The notes: generated by a model not told the origin, from the sequence alone. Positions 18,831 through 29,044 are shown, counted from the stretch's first letter. The stretch: 30,000 nucleotides of DNA from Chara braunii (GCA_003427395.1 BFEA01000266.1:1072940-1102939), one strand, 5' to 3'. Numbers and translations: made by a program.

Positions 18831-19287
18831 TTACCTCACCCTTGAGCAGATCCACACCCCCGTCACCTTCCCCCGCCACCCCTTCCATCCCCATCTCTTC
18901 CGTGATTTCTACTCTACGCGCCTAATCGCTACCGTCTACCCTCACCGCTCCCTTCAGCCCGCTGCCCCCACGTTCTGTCTGCATATCCTGTTGTTCAGCG
19001 TTGTGTGGGAGCAATGCAACGTAGTAGAAGTCTACTGCGTAGCAACGGGGACGATCCCCGCCTGTCGCCACTACGATTTCTTTCGCGCGGCGCTCTTCCG
19101 CACCCTCTCCTCCCTCTACCGCGACTACCTCGCCTCTCTCCCTCATAGCGGCGATCGCTTCCCTCGTTTTCATCGGATCATTCGCTATGAGGAACTTCCA
19201 GTGACAGTAAAAGGGATGAATCGCTACCTACCCCCACTTCCTTCCCATCGTCCCTGCGGACTTCCCTCCATGTACCGCCTCTACTAG
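18679..19287 (+). CDS. Unknown ORF overlapping the protease-like frame
   Basis: This 202-codon ORF starts at ATG 18679 (MATQQPPPQAP), in a different frame from the protease-like ORF, which it overlaps by about 150 bp. After a Pro-rich N-terminus it has ordinary mixed composition: LDYLTLEQIHTPVTFP, HLFRDFYSTRLIATVYP, a Cys/Val/Trp-containing segment (FSVVWEQCNVVEVYCV) and RHYDFFRAALFRTLSSLYRD. No domain, signal peptide or clear membrane span is recognised. A C-rich run follows the stop. The varied composition makes it more credible than most open stretches here. It may be a second ORF of the retroelement that supplied the protease, or chance in GC-rich DNA. Confidence 0.35.
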   Translation: MATQQPPPQAPHGRDGADPPPPPTPPVPQFVHVPMRGIGLRPSTLSRRPLDYLTLEQIHTPVTFPRHPFHPHLFRDFYSTRLIATVYPHRSLQPAAPTFCLHILLFSVVWEQCNVVEVYCVATGTIPACRHYDFFRAALFRTLSSLYRDYLASLPHSGDRFPRFHRIIRYEELPVTVKGMNRYLPPLPSHRPCGLPSMYRLY

Positions 19288-20050
19288 CCCATTCCAACAA
19301 GGCGGTATAACCCAATCGCATGACTATCCCCCCCCCCCCGCTCTCCCATCACCCACTCAACAGGGGAGAACGGCACGAATCAGTAACCTTCGCGAAGATC
19401 ACGCCATCGACGATGACGTCAACCTACACTCTGATTCAACGGGCAGCGACGAGCCGGGGTGAAGAGCACACGGAGAACTAGCGGACGATGATGGCGTCAC
19501 CTGGACGACCTCCGACGATTCCAACAGCACGAGCCAGTAGACTCACGAAAAGATAGCAATTGAAGTTGACGTCAACATGAAGTCTGGCTCGATTATCTGT
19601 TGATATACTTAGTTCCTCATGCATCACTCTTCCCCCTCCTTCCTTCTCCGCCATGGCATGCAATCAGGACATCGCATAATTTTGGAACCCCCTGCGCGTC
19701 ACATTGCGGAAGGGGGGTGGGGCAAGTAGAAAAAAAAGATACTTTGCTGGCGTCACCAGCCAAAACTTCCAGTACATTTCCCAACCATTTTTATCTGATG
19801 TGGCCATTACTGCGATGTAAGTTTCAGGGGTCTGCCTACCAGCGGTAAACGGCTGGCTGGCTGGTTTCAAGTGCAGACGAGTTCTGCAGAAACGTTGAAC
19901 CTCCACAGGGGGAGAGAGGTTGGTTTTCCCTCCCTTTCCGTCTTCTAGTGGAGGTGGAGGGCGTTTTTTTAAGATTCTTAGATCGATTGTTTGTCTGAAT
20001 ATGTGGCTTCTAGGCCTTGGAGTCATGTCTTTATGGTTACACAAATTGAG
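19288..20050. other. No supported gene
   Basis: The stretch holds a run of 12 C residues near 19328-19339, a CTGG-rich patch (about 19850-19865) and mixed sequence without a convincing frame, repeat copy or RNA gene. Confidence 0.5.
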
Positions 20051-20245
20051 TTTTTTTTTTTTTTTTTTAAAAGCCCTTTTGCAAACCCTCTATCCGAGCG
20101 GTGGTGAGAGAACCACAGTAATTGAGGCCTTGTCTATCGGGCTAATCCATCTATTGGTGGGGAGCGACACCTGGTGGAGACCGGGTCCAGCATCCCATAG
20201 ATACATCATTACAAAACAATATATTTGGTTACATCAGATTGTAAT
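20051..20245 (-). mobile_element. SINE-like element, copy 3
   Basis: On the minus strand the element reads a variable 5' part, then CTATGGGATGCTGGACCCGG, AGGTGTCGCTCCCCACCAAT, about 80 bp of unique tail, and a terminal A run of 18 (the T run at 20051-20068). The core matches three other sites in the window. No polymerase III A and B boxes are clear. The right boundary is uncertain and no target duplication was found. Confidence 0.5.
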
Positions 20246-20641
20246 GCTGTAACCTTTCTTTGTTTGTCTTGGAGCTCCCTCTCTCCCATGGGGCTGCATC
20301 TGTTACCCTTCCTATCGTAGTGATTTTACTTCTTCCCCAGGCCAGCCTTTATTCCCTGATATCCTATGTGTGTGTCTTTCCCATGAGCTCAGCCTAATTC
20401 CAGCTATCCACAACCCCTCTCTATGATTGTGGCCACACCGACGTGCTTCAGACAATTGCTGTCACAGGGTTTGTTCTTTCTCTTAGCTCTCCCCCGGTGT
20501 CCATGCTAAATAATTAATTTGCTGGGATGTTGCCCTTGTCTTTGTACGCAGCCAACTCCACTTTGTTTTCAATTTTTGATTTTTCCCCTTTCCCCTTGTA
20601 CAGCCCAGCCTCCTGTTGCCTTCCTGTTGTATGTGACGCGC
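20246..20641. other. No recognisable feature
   Basis: T-rich and C/T-rich sequence with no gene, repeat copy or motif that I can support. It forms the left flank of repeat A copy 2 and does not resemble the gag sequence that flanks copy 1. Confidence 0.5.
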
Positions 20642-20940
20642 AACCTCACGCCCTGTGCTTTTTTCCATTCGGAGTGCTAGAGGTGCGAAAAAGGGGCCCA
20701 GAAAAACAGCAAGATGGGGTGTGCCAAGGATGTTTGGAAATTTAGGGTGCGGACACAGACGAAACTGAAATCCCCCGTGTTGATCCAATGAAGTAAGTCG
20801 ACCGTTTTTTGCACGTCGCAAAATGCGCGCCAGAGTTCAGCGTGAAAAGGGAGAGAAATACAAATTCAATCCAAAAAGTATTGTCGGACTTCCCACCGTG
20901 CTACGGCCCTTCGTTTAAAGCGCAAAGGTTTCGGCACGCC

Positions 20941-21414
20941 TCACGTGTCTCGTCTTTGTATTAAGTCCCGACGTCGTTCACAAGTCAGTTCTGAGTCCGA
21001 CGTGGAGGGCCTCAGTCGTGTGGCTCTTTCTCTGTGTTCGTCTTCACTCCGTACGTGGTAGTGGTAACCCTTGGATTCGTAGCGCTCAAAGCGCTGACAC
21101 TCGGTGCATAGAGTGCGAGGCCAGTGGGGTTCTACTGCCGTCCACGGAATGACCATCAACTCGTTAAATGGCAACAATATCGAGGAAGGTGGAAAGTGTG
21201 TATCGATAATGACAAACCCAACCTCTACGAGCCCTGACAACGATTTTCCGAAGGGAAGTAATATCGTCCACCGATCCGTGCGACAGCTTCTCGTACGTCC
21301 CACTCGCATACACGTGTCCTTTCCTCGTTGTAAGGAAAAGGCCGCGTTGATTCATGAGATATGGGAGGCTGACGCCCGATCATAGGGCGTTGGTCAGTCC
21401 ACATATCAATCAAT
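20941..21414 (-). pseudogene. Broken copy of the repeat A ORF
   Basis: This matches the ORF at 2098-2562 in copy 1 (shared RVCEWDVREA, VEVGFVIIDTHFPPSS, CTECQRF, CERRRDLI). Relative to copy 1 one base is missing near 21237 (CCTGACAACG against CCTGAACAACG), which splits the frame. The N-terminal frame extends further upstream than in copy 1, to about 21464, because the TGA there is GGA here. The differences are mainly amino-acid changing. Confidence 0.5.
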
Positions 21415-22426
21415 TGCAAAAATCCTGAGACGTCATCAAGGAAAAACACTCGCACAACCACCAATCAGTTCTTTTCGACACGAGAAAAGGATAAAACACT
21501 CATCACCTTGATCATGCATGTAACTGAGGGACCGACCCGCGACTCAAGTTTAGTAAGCCACCGCGGCGTTGATCCCAGGCGCCTTGTCTCTCGAGGCTGC
21601 CCTGTAGATCGGTTGCAGATGTCGTGCAGCATAAGGCAGATGGCATGCGAAGTGCATTAAAAACTACAGATCTAAACACTCTTGCATTCTCGAACGAAAT
21701 CCCGCCGAGTGCGGCGTCTAATCAATACAAAAAAACCCACATCTCCATACATACGTTCACTGTGAAAGGTGCGAAAATGACAGGGGTGCACAGGTCGGAA
21801 ATCAACCGAGGGAATTGTACACACGCATCCACCGTTCACAAGACAAGAGGATCAATTCCTCGACAGCCGGGGATTACCCAGGAAACTAATGGAAGAGTTC
21901 CAGAAGAAGTTCCTTCACACAGGAGAACATACAAATTCATTCTCATTCATGAGAGGGCAAGCATCAAGACACATTGTCATTCAAAGATAGAGGAGAGAGA
22001 GAGACGAGGGAGGAAGGTCGAGATAGGAGATGACAAGATCCGAAAGGAGTGAAGTTCGGCGTTACCGCCGTACTCACGCCAGAGATAAAGATCCGCAACA
22101 AGAAAGGCGCATTCACCGTGAATTCCAATATGGCCCCGGGCCAACCACCCACTCAACTCCAATCATCGATCCTCATGCCTGCACCGACGATCCCGGCCGT
22201 TGCTTGCTAATTCCCACCACTGCGATTGTCACCCCGCTGACGTAAACTCGACGCGGTTCGCCCAGATCCCACAGTCCGTCGTGGCGATCAAGCGCACAAC
22301 CGGCCAGCCTATCATCAACCTGACAGGACTTTCCGACTCGCACCAAACACTCTGCATAGCCACTGCTTCCCGGGAGCTGGCTTGGGAGTCGAGAACGTAA
22401 GAAAGATTTGCGGGCGCGTTTGCGGA

Positions 22427-22433
22427 ATTTATA
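22427..22433 (-). promoter_or_regulatory. TATA-box candidate in repeat A copy 2
   Basis: TATAAAT on the minus strand, in the same context and position as in copy 1. If active in a solo LTR it would drive transcription leftward, through the broken ORF and beyond. Confidence 0.4.
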
Positions 22434-23649
22434 GTGGCGAGAAGTGTGGCAAGGGAGAGAGAAGGCAGGAGGAAAGTCGAAGTGTAAGAAAAGTAGCAGG
22501 AGGAGAAGACTTGGCGAGGAGCGGCCTACGGAAGCCATGTTGATCCTTCGGTACTCTGAGCTTCACCAATCAGATACGTCGCGCAATAGGCAGATCCTAT
22601 CGTACCACGCGTCTGATTGGTGGGTGATAGTAATCGAAGGATCGATTGGGCTTCCGATTCATGTTCGGAAGGCAAAAGAAAAAAAAGGGCGTAAGAAGTA
22701 GCGCAAGACGGGTGCATAATTAAGATGATCAAGAAAGGGAAATGGGCGCGCAACCGATCAGAGCGGGAGAGAGAGAGGGAAAACAGTTGCGAGAAGGGAG
22801 GAGGAGAAGGGGGGGGGAGGAGAAAAGAGCACGGGAGAGAACGATGCGGGAAGCAGAGACGGGGGGGGGGGGGAAGGGAAGAGAAGAAAAACTTCGTATG
22901 TGTGGGGCCGTCAACAAAAAGAAAAAGAAAAAGGCACCAAAACAGTTACAACTTGCCTATGTCCTAAACCAATTCAAAATTGAAATCAGCATATCCGCAC
23001 GTGAAAAGGACGACGCGGGAAAGGAAAGTGCTATGGCTATTCGTATCCTCACGAAATTCCGAGAGTTTTCCCCAACGCGACCGAGAACATTCACACACAA
23101 AAAGGACACTCGAAGTTCCGCTTATCCCGTAATTCCCAGCTGTCGGTCCCAATTCCCAGTGCGCTCGCTAAGGCGCGCGTAAATTCCTATGCGTTTCCCG
23201 AATTGCAAACGAAAAAGCAGAATCGAAGAATCACAAAAGCTTCCGGAAGATGGGGGCCCAAAACGCGGCGCTCGAAATCAAGAAGACAAACGGGGTGCTC
23301 GTAGGGTCGGTATGATACAAGAAAAATTCAAACCAAAGGGATACGAAAGATAGCACGGGCTGTAGGCGGTCACAACCCCAATGTTGCCACCTGTCGACAT
23401 GTTACAGGCCACCCATCACCCTCTTTGGCCCTTGGGCTGCACACACATTCTTGACAGTGCACCATCATCCTTAGTACCCCGGGCTAAGTCACAGTAGCCG
23501 TGATTTAGACTTGAGTACTCTCAGGTTCACGCCACCTCATCTCGATATCTCACTACTGCCATGTTGAAAAGTCCTCGAAAGGTCAACATCGTGCTTGACC
23601 CGTCTATGGACCGTAGGTCCACTTCGCAACGGCCGGATCCATCGTTCCT

Positions 23650-23976
23650 TTGCAACTGAGTGTGGAACCGGACGTCCTCATGCTTAAACAACTGATGGCA
23701 GACAAGGAACCACAGGATGCATATAGACTATTGCACCCTAACCAAAGAGCCTACACATGCTTGTCAGCTAAGGGTGGCCGCGGTTTGGCAAACTCACGGA
23801 TAGACCTCACTCTGGTATCAAAGGACCTGGTAAGCCTGATTACCACGGCTGAAATCATAACCACCAGCCCCTGCAGATCCTTTGATAACAGAATGGTCAC
23901 ACTAGGACTGTCCTTTCACACCCATATCCAGAGGGAATCTGGGTTTACAAATTCAACACCTCCCTCTTCCCCCTGA
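23650..23976 (+). pseudogene. LINE endonuclease domain, C-terminal part
   Basis: The frame encodes AYRLLHPNQRAYTCLSAKGG, RGLANSRIDLTLVSKDLVSL and RSFDNRMVTLGLSFH. This is the usual order of the end of an apurinic-type (EEP) endonuclease, which nicks target DNA to prime reverse transcription. The final SDH catalytic motif is replaced by FDN (23881-23889), so the active-site His is lost. The N-terminal two-thirds of the domain is missing or unrecognisable. Confidence 0.65.
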
Positions 23977-24077
23977 CAAGGCTCAAGGACCTGGTGAACA
24001 CATTCTGGTCATATTGGCAGACCCAAAAGCTGCAGTCATGAGACAGGGTGGGCTGGTTCAATGACGGGATCGCATAG

Positions 24078-24600
24078 TTGAGAGAGAGATCCAAAAGGTT
24101 TTTCATGCATGCAAGAGATCACAAAATCATCCTCAACAGGCTCATTCGGGACCTCAAAGAATGGGATGAGTACTCATGGAGGACCCACTGCACCGCCCTC
24201 ATTCGAGAAGCTCCAAGAGGTAAGGGACCACCTCTACGCCTACTTAGAACAGCATGCGCAGGCTTGGAGGGTTCACGCGATAATTAAGCGGGCACGTACG
24301 GAAGGAGCAATGGCGAAGTCCTTCTTCAACAAAGCAAGGGCCAAATCTAGGGCCAACACGGTCCCCAGACTCAAACACCCTCTTGACGAATCAGCCTAGG
24401 TTGCAATCAATGCCTATACCATTGCGAACTACACTGGTCAATACTACCCCAACCTCTTCACATCTCAGACACCTAACAAGCACCCTCATGAAGTCCATCA
24501 CACGAGGGAAGCACTACTAGAGGTTGTCCACTCATGCTTGACAAATGTGCAAAAGGAAGAGTTGGATAAACCCTTCCCCTCTCAATAAATTTGGGAGGCC
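24078..24600 (+). pseudogene. LINE ORF2 linker between endonuclease and reverse transcriptase
   Basis: Helical, charged sequence in shifting frames (RDHKIILNRLIRDLKEWDEY, then LYAYLEQHAQAWRVHAIIKR and AMAKSFFNKARAKSRAN) is typical of the region ahead of the reverse transcriptase in L1-like elements. It contains one clear frameshift near 24210 and in-frame stops after DESA and near 24588. Confidence 0.55.
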
Positions 24601-25420
24601 TTGCAAGACATGGAAGATGATAAGACCCCCGGGATTGACAAATTTTTGAGGGAATTTTGGGTGTAGTTTTCGGACCTCGTCCAAGATGATCTCATGGACT
24701 ACATCTGGGCAGTACAAAAGGAGGGCTCATTTGGGGGCATGATTGGGCAAGGGGTCACCACACTCCTCTACAAAAAAGGGGACAAGAAAATATAAGAAAC
24801 TACAGACCCATAACCCTCTTCCCTATGCCCTACAAGATGGTGGCCAAGGCACTAACCAACCTGTTGCTACCACTAGTGAATGTCCTGATTCACCCTGATC
24901 AGACAGGATTTATGCCAAATCATAACATCCAGGACAACAACTTATTAGTCAATGAGACCATTAAGTACGCCCGACAGCGGAAGGCCCAAGCGACCATCTT
25001 GTTCATCGACTTTGAGAAAGCGTACGACCATGTTGACTGGGACTTCTTGGACATGTGTCTGATCACGATGAATTTCGACCCAACATTTTGCACTCGTTGA
25101 GCCTCCTCCATAGATTTGCTTCTACTAATATCATGCTTAATGGCTACCTCTCACCACCGATACACCTTCAAAGATCGGTGTGCCAAGGGGACCCTATAAC
25201 ACCACTCCTATTTGTAATAGTAATGGAGGCCTTGACATCGTTGATTAGATCCCATCCTGGGATCCAACCCCGCTATCCCCAGTGACCTCATCCTGGTGAC
25301 ATCACAGTTCACGGAGGACCTCACGGTCCTCATACGCGCAGATCCTTATAGCCTTGTGCCCTTACATAAGTCATACACCTATTTTCTTTAGCAGATGACA
25401 TGAAAACTAACTTGGCTCTA
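24595..25420 (+). pseudogene. LINE reverse transcriptase domain
   Basis: The enzyme copies LINE RNA into DNA at the nick. Visible in order are MEDDKTPGIDKF, GVTTLLYKKGDKK, the ITLFPMPYKMVAKAL-type block, HPDQTGFMPNHNIQDNNLL, motif A in FIDFEKAYDHVDWDFL (about 25002-25050), LQRSVCQGDPITPLLFVIVM and motif C. Motif C reads QFTEDLTVLI (25305-25334) where Y/F-A-D-D is expected, so one catalytic Asp is Glu and Ala is Thr. Breaks include a stop after FLREFWV, a frameshift near 24795, a frameshift near 25095 and another near 25285. Loss of activity is certain from the breaks alone. Confidence 0.8.
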
Positions 25421-25694
25421 AAACGAAAGGCTGATGGTTTCATCCCCAGGGATAACTCCTACCCCTTGAGCCAACTATGGGATGGGCTTGGAAATAAGAT
25501 GCCATCAGAATCTTGGGGGTAGGATTGATTGCGCTAGGGGCCTCCAAAAAACCGTAGGAATATGCTGGTCAATGTCAATGGATCGACTAACAAAATGGGA
25601 AGGGCTACACACCTCGTTGGTGGGACGGGCCCTAGCAATAAACAACAATGCAATTTTTGCAATCATCTGGTGCAAACTGGTTGTTCGTCCTTTG

Positions 25695-25837
25695 AAGCCA
25701 ACACCTTTTTTTTTTCTTTTTTTTTTTAATGGGAACAAGGCTCCAATTTATTCGTGGGGAGCAGCACGTGCTGGGAACTGGGCCCAGTGTCCCATATGAC
25801 AATTGACATAGAATTGTGAAAGAATTAAAGCCAATAC
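25695..25837 (-). mobile_element. SINE-like element, copy 4, nested in LINE
   Basis: A T-rich run (25705-25727, one C) on the plus strand is the poly(A) tail of a minus-strand insertion. Its core reads CATATGGGACACTGGGCCCA, CAGCACGTGCTGCTCCCC, ACGAATAAATTGGAGCC. The flanks AAGCCAACAC (25695-25704) and AAGCCAATAC (25828-25837) match at 9 of 10 bases and look like a target duplication; LINE-like coding sequence resumes to the right. The body is about 123 bp. This is the best-defined copy of the family. Confidence 0.65.
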
Positions 25838-25899
25838 AATATACCAGATTGAGAAAAGTGCTACCGATATATCTATAAAAGAATTGTGCCAAGGCCCAG

Positions 25900-27230
25900 A
25901 GGTTTGAAACATAGACTGAGTTGAGAAACCCTCACTTGGCAAAGGTCAAAATGGGGGTTGGGAATATCAGACCTAGAGGGGGAGAGTGGCGCCTTAATCT
26001 TCGAAGTCTTGATTAGGCTGTTGATAAGGAACGACATTCTGCGGGCTTCCTTGGCTTGCCTGCGATTGTCAACCTCGCCTCGGAATCACCAACAACCCTC
26101 TCCAGTGGCTGACTAACAAGCATTGGTTGATACCCTCCCCGTTGTGACAAGCACAGGCGAATGCCCCTGTACAAGCAGCTAGGCAGGATCTCCTAATGTA
26201 CCCCTTGTGACCCTATATGCTAAGATTGTGGAGGACACGTGGCCCACAACAGAAGCAACCCCCCAACAGATGGCACAACATATGGAGGCAACACCTATAT
26301 CCTGGATGATGACATCAACCCCTTCTTGCTGACATCGAACTCGTCCTGGCTTACTTCGGCAAAAAAGGCGTTTTTACGATACTAGGGGACCTGTGGGACC
26401 CGCTCAAGGGAGTCTGGGCCACGGCAGACCAGTTGCGGCTCAAGCTCAAACATGCCAAAAATGTAGAGGAGAAAGTTGTCAAGCTAAGGGAGGTTTTCCC
26501 CCTAGTTTGGCACCTAGCTCTCATAAAGGGTCCCTCAGTCCACGAAGATGATTGGGTGATTAGGCACGCCGATTTGCCCATCCCACTCAAATTATATAGG
26601 GTTCAACAAAATGAATTATAGGGGTTGTGATCAACGGAAGTGTATGAGCCCAACCAGCGAGGAGTTCGATTTTTCAAACTCACATGGAATAATATTATGG
26701 ATGGCAAGGAAAGTTGGGTGGGTCTCATGCATGTATGTGTTGTGGGGGACCATGAGGACGACTCATTTGTGTATGAACCCACCATACTGCTTGCCAGGTT
26801 ACCCTTTGACCCGGGAGAATGTGAGTGGCCCAGACCAAAACCGATGCACATTTGGGACTACACTAGCAAAGGGGGTTATAGAACCTCGAGCCCCCGGGTA
26901 TCAATCGACCAATCAATGTATCGCCAATGGGTGCGAGACTCGCCGATGGACTCACAATTGATGGAAAACTTTCCCTGGGCCAAGTACTCCAAGATCATGC
27001 CTAAAAATCTCAGAGCCCTACAAATGACAATCCCCCATCGTTGTTCACCCACCCCCGATCGGCTAGTGTCCATAACAGACCTTGGACAAAAGGGACCGCT
27101 GTCCCCCAATTGTACCTATTGCGGCAGGTCCACACCGCCAGCTCGGGCAACATTGGAACACTGTCTGTTGGGCTGCATGATGGTCACCCAATTGTTGAGA
27201 TAGTGGGAGTCTGTGGGACCCGGTGTTCCA
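25900..27230 (+). pseudogene. LINE ORF2 C-terminal region with zinc-finger-like end
   Basis: After the SINE, broken frames give LGISDLEGESGALIFEVLIR, then KKGVFTILGDLWDP and EDDWVIRHADLP. The longest frame follows (26640-27203, 187 codons) with GVRFFKLTWNNIM, FDPGECEWPRPKPMHIWDYT, NLRALQMTIPHRCSPTPDR and C-X2-C...H...C residues (CTYCGRSTPPARATLEHC). This Cys/His pattern is the zf-RVT-like C-terminus of plant-type LINEs, thought to bind nucleic acid. It aligns with the fragment at 15265-16740. The frame ends at TAG near 27200, earlier than in that fragment. Confidence 0.7.
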
Positions 27231-27339
27231 CTCCCTCATAGGCAACCGTATCTCATGGGGCATTGGTCTCCTGCTTCTCGGTAAGAACCAATACTTGATG
27301 GCGCAATGGACTCCCTTCGCAAGTACTAGATATTTGATT

Positions 27340-27725
27340 CCTTTGTAGAATCTTAGTCGGTACTAGGGTGACAGCTACGCCAACCACACTACTTTGGACC
27401 CTGGACCAGTACCCGGAACCCGTTTCGGTACCTCGATAATTCCAGTCGCACCAGTACCTGTTCTGGCACCCTGATAAGTCTATATAGTAAGGTAACTGCT
27501 ATATCAGCCACGACTGGACCCCCCAAATCCAGCACCTAAACCCGTTCCAGTACCCCGATAAGTCCATACTAAAGTAACTGCTATGTAAGCCGCCTCAATT
27601 CAATTCAGAGCTAATACCTAGAGCCTGTTCCAGCAACGCAACAAACCCGTAGTAAGGTAATTGCGATGTCAACCACAACGGAACCCAAGGCGAATACTTA
27701 GAGCCCATTCCATTAGACCTGTATA
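27340..27725. repeat. Degenerate ~82-bp tandem repeat
   Basis: The word CCCGTTCCAGTACCCCGATA and variants recur at about 27419, 27459, 27541, 27627 and 27706. Intervals are 40, 82, 86 and 79 bp. Each is followed by AGTAAGGTAACTGCTATGTC-like and CCACGACTGGACCC-like words. Units have diverged strongly. There is no coding potential. Confidence 0.65.
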
Positions 27726-27966
27726 CCCGTGGTCATGAACACATAGGATAGACAACAACACTCTGTATATCGCTCCGTTAAATGTGATCCAATTTCGAGC
27801 CGTCAACCTTTTTCATACAATCCTCAAGTCAAACCTACTAGCCGACAACTAGTCTGGTTGATGCACTATATGAGACACATAAACATGTGCACAAATATCA
27901 GAGCAACCATAAACCAAAAATGGCAAGCAAACCAATCATAGTCAAGACCCAACATACAACATCATG
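27726..27966. other. No recognisable feature
   Basis: AT-leaning sequence without an ORF, repeat or motif that I can support. Confidence 0.45.
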
Positions 27967-28022
27967 AATTGCGATTTCGTTAAAACAAACAACATTCATT
28001 TTTTGAACGAAATTGAAAGTTC
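27967..28022. repeat. Possible diverged foldback terminus
   Basis: GCGATTTCGTTAAAAC followed by CATTCATTTTTTGAACGAAA and TTGAAAGTTCA resembles the end of the foldback family (CCATTTCGTCAAAA, TTTTTTGAACGAAATTGAAA). Only one end is present and identity is modest, so it could be an old fragment or chance similarity in AT-rich sequence. Confidence 0.35.
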
Positions 28023-28055
28023 ATTTGACGGGGTAATTTATCACGTTTTTTACTG

Positions 28056-28162
28056 AAGGGGTAAGGGGTCACGGTAAAGGGTGAGGTGTAAAGGGTACTA
28101 AGGGGTATGGGGTAGGGGTAGGGGTAGGGGTTAAGGGTTAAGGGGTAATGGGATAGGTTGGG
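28056..28162 (+). repeat. G-rich telomere-like tract
   Basis: About 107 bp is built from GGGGTA, GGGTTA and AAAGGGT words on the plus strand, including four GGGGTA-type units in a row (about 28109-28130) and TTAAGGGTTAAGGGG. It resembles a degenerate interstitial telomeric or G-quadruplex-forming repeat but is not a pure TTAGGG or TTTAGGG array. Confidence 0.7.
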
Positions 28163-28216
28163 TATCGTGTTCAGGGTTTGAATCATTCTTTATTGAAAGG
28201 TGGGTGTTATACAATC

Positions 28217-29044
28217 TGCAACTGTTGTTTTGCAAACCTTCATGAAACATTTTAATGGTTCTCATTCTACTATAGTCTATCAAACCCATATGTTTGAATA
28301 TGATCCACAATTGTTTGTACATGTACTTCATCATCTTTTATATCTCTTAATATTGATAAACTTCAATATGAGGCTTATACAGTCTAAACACCTACTAAGT
28401 TATGTCATCTAACCCTTCTAATGCAGCTTTATCTGCCCTTATTCTCTAACCTGGTTTTTCTATTTCTAATCTTTGTTTCTCTTTCGGCAGGTTTTCTAAG
28501 TTTCTTTTCTAACCCTAAGCAGATCAACTCCACCGGTTGGAGTCCTATTGCTTCTCGGGTGCGTGGAGGTGGCGAGGTGTACTGCGAGTCCGTTGTCTGA
28601 CTAGAAGAAGTGCTTGCACTGCGAGTCCATGTACTGCAACTATTGTTTTGCAAACCTTCATGAAACATTTTTAATTTAATGGTTCTCACTCTACTATAGT
28701 TTATCAAACCCATATGTTTGAATATGATCCACAGTTGTTTGTACATGTACTTCATCATCTTTTATATCTCTTAATATTGATAAACTTCAATATGAGGCTT
28801 GTACAGTCTAAACATCTACTAAGTTATGTCATCTAACCCTTCTAATGCAGCTTTGTCTGCCCTTATTCTCTAACTTGACTTTTCTATTTCTAATCTTTGT
28901 TTCTCTTTCGGCAGGTTTCCTAAGTTTCTTTTCTAACCCTAAGCAGATCAACTCCACCGGTTGGAGTCCTATTGCTTCTCGGGTGCGTGGAGGTGGCGAT
29001 GTGTACTGCGAGTCCGTTGTCTGACTAGAAGAAGTGCTTGCACT
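28217..29044. repeat. ~410-bp direct duplication
   Basis: Unit 1 (28217-28620) and unit 2 (28634-29044) are nearly identical and head to tail, with 13 bp between them. Differences are about a dozen substitutions and a 6-bp insertion in unit 2 (TTTAATTTAATGG against TTTAATGG). The joint sequence GCGAGTCCATGTA echoes GTACTGCGAGTCCGTT inside the unit, which suggests unequal exchange or slippage at that word. The similarity makes it one of the younger events in the window. Confidence 0.88.

Larger units (their letters stand above)
20642..23359 (-). repeat. Long repeat A, copy 2: probable solo LTR
   Basis: This 2718-bp copy of 1799-4515 is in the same orientation and collinear over its whole length, with only small indels. 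Unlike copy 1 it has neither gag nor any other recognisable retroelement coding sequence on either side. A solo LTR left by recombination between the two LTRs of an element would look like this. No target duplication could be identified, so truncation or segmental duplication remains possible. Confidence 0.65.
23640..27230 (+). mobile_element. Degenerate L1-like LINE with nested SINE
   Basis: In plus-strand order this stretch has an endonuclease C-terminus, a linker, reverse transcriptase, thumb-like sequence, a SINE-like insertion, more ORF2 sequence and a zinc-finger-like end. Frames change many times and stops are frequent, so it is dead. The left end lies about 280 bp right of repeat A copy 2, with unassigned sequence between; the N-terminal endonuclease and any ORF1 are absent. 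No poly(A) tail is obvious after 27230. Confidence 0.8.

Noticed and set aside
1799-23359. The two A repeats as the LTR pair of one 21-kb element
   Set aside because: The gag lies outside that interval, just left of copy 1, and the interval contains elements on both strands plus an intact, independently inserted retrotransposon. A 5' LTR plus a solo LTR fits better.
20642-23359. Target-site duplication for repeat A copy 2
   Set aside because: No matching 4-6 base pair was found at the two ends of similarity, so none is claimed.
27340-27725. CRISPR-like array
   Set aside because: Repeats are diverged, intervals vary (40-86 bp) and the intervening sequence is itself repeated, so this is a degenerate tandem repeat.
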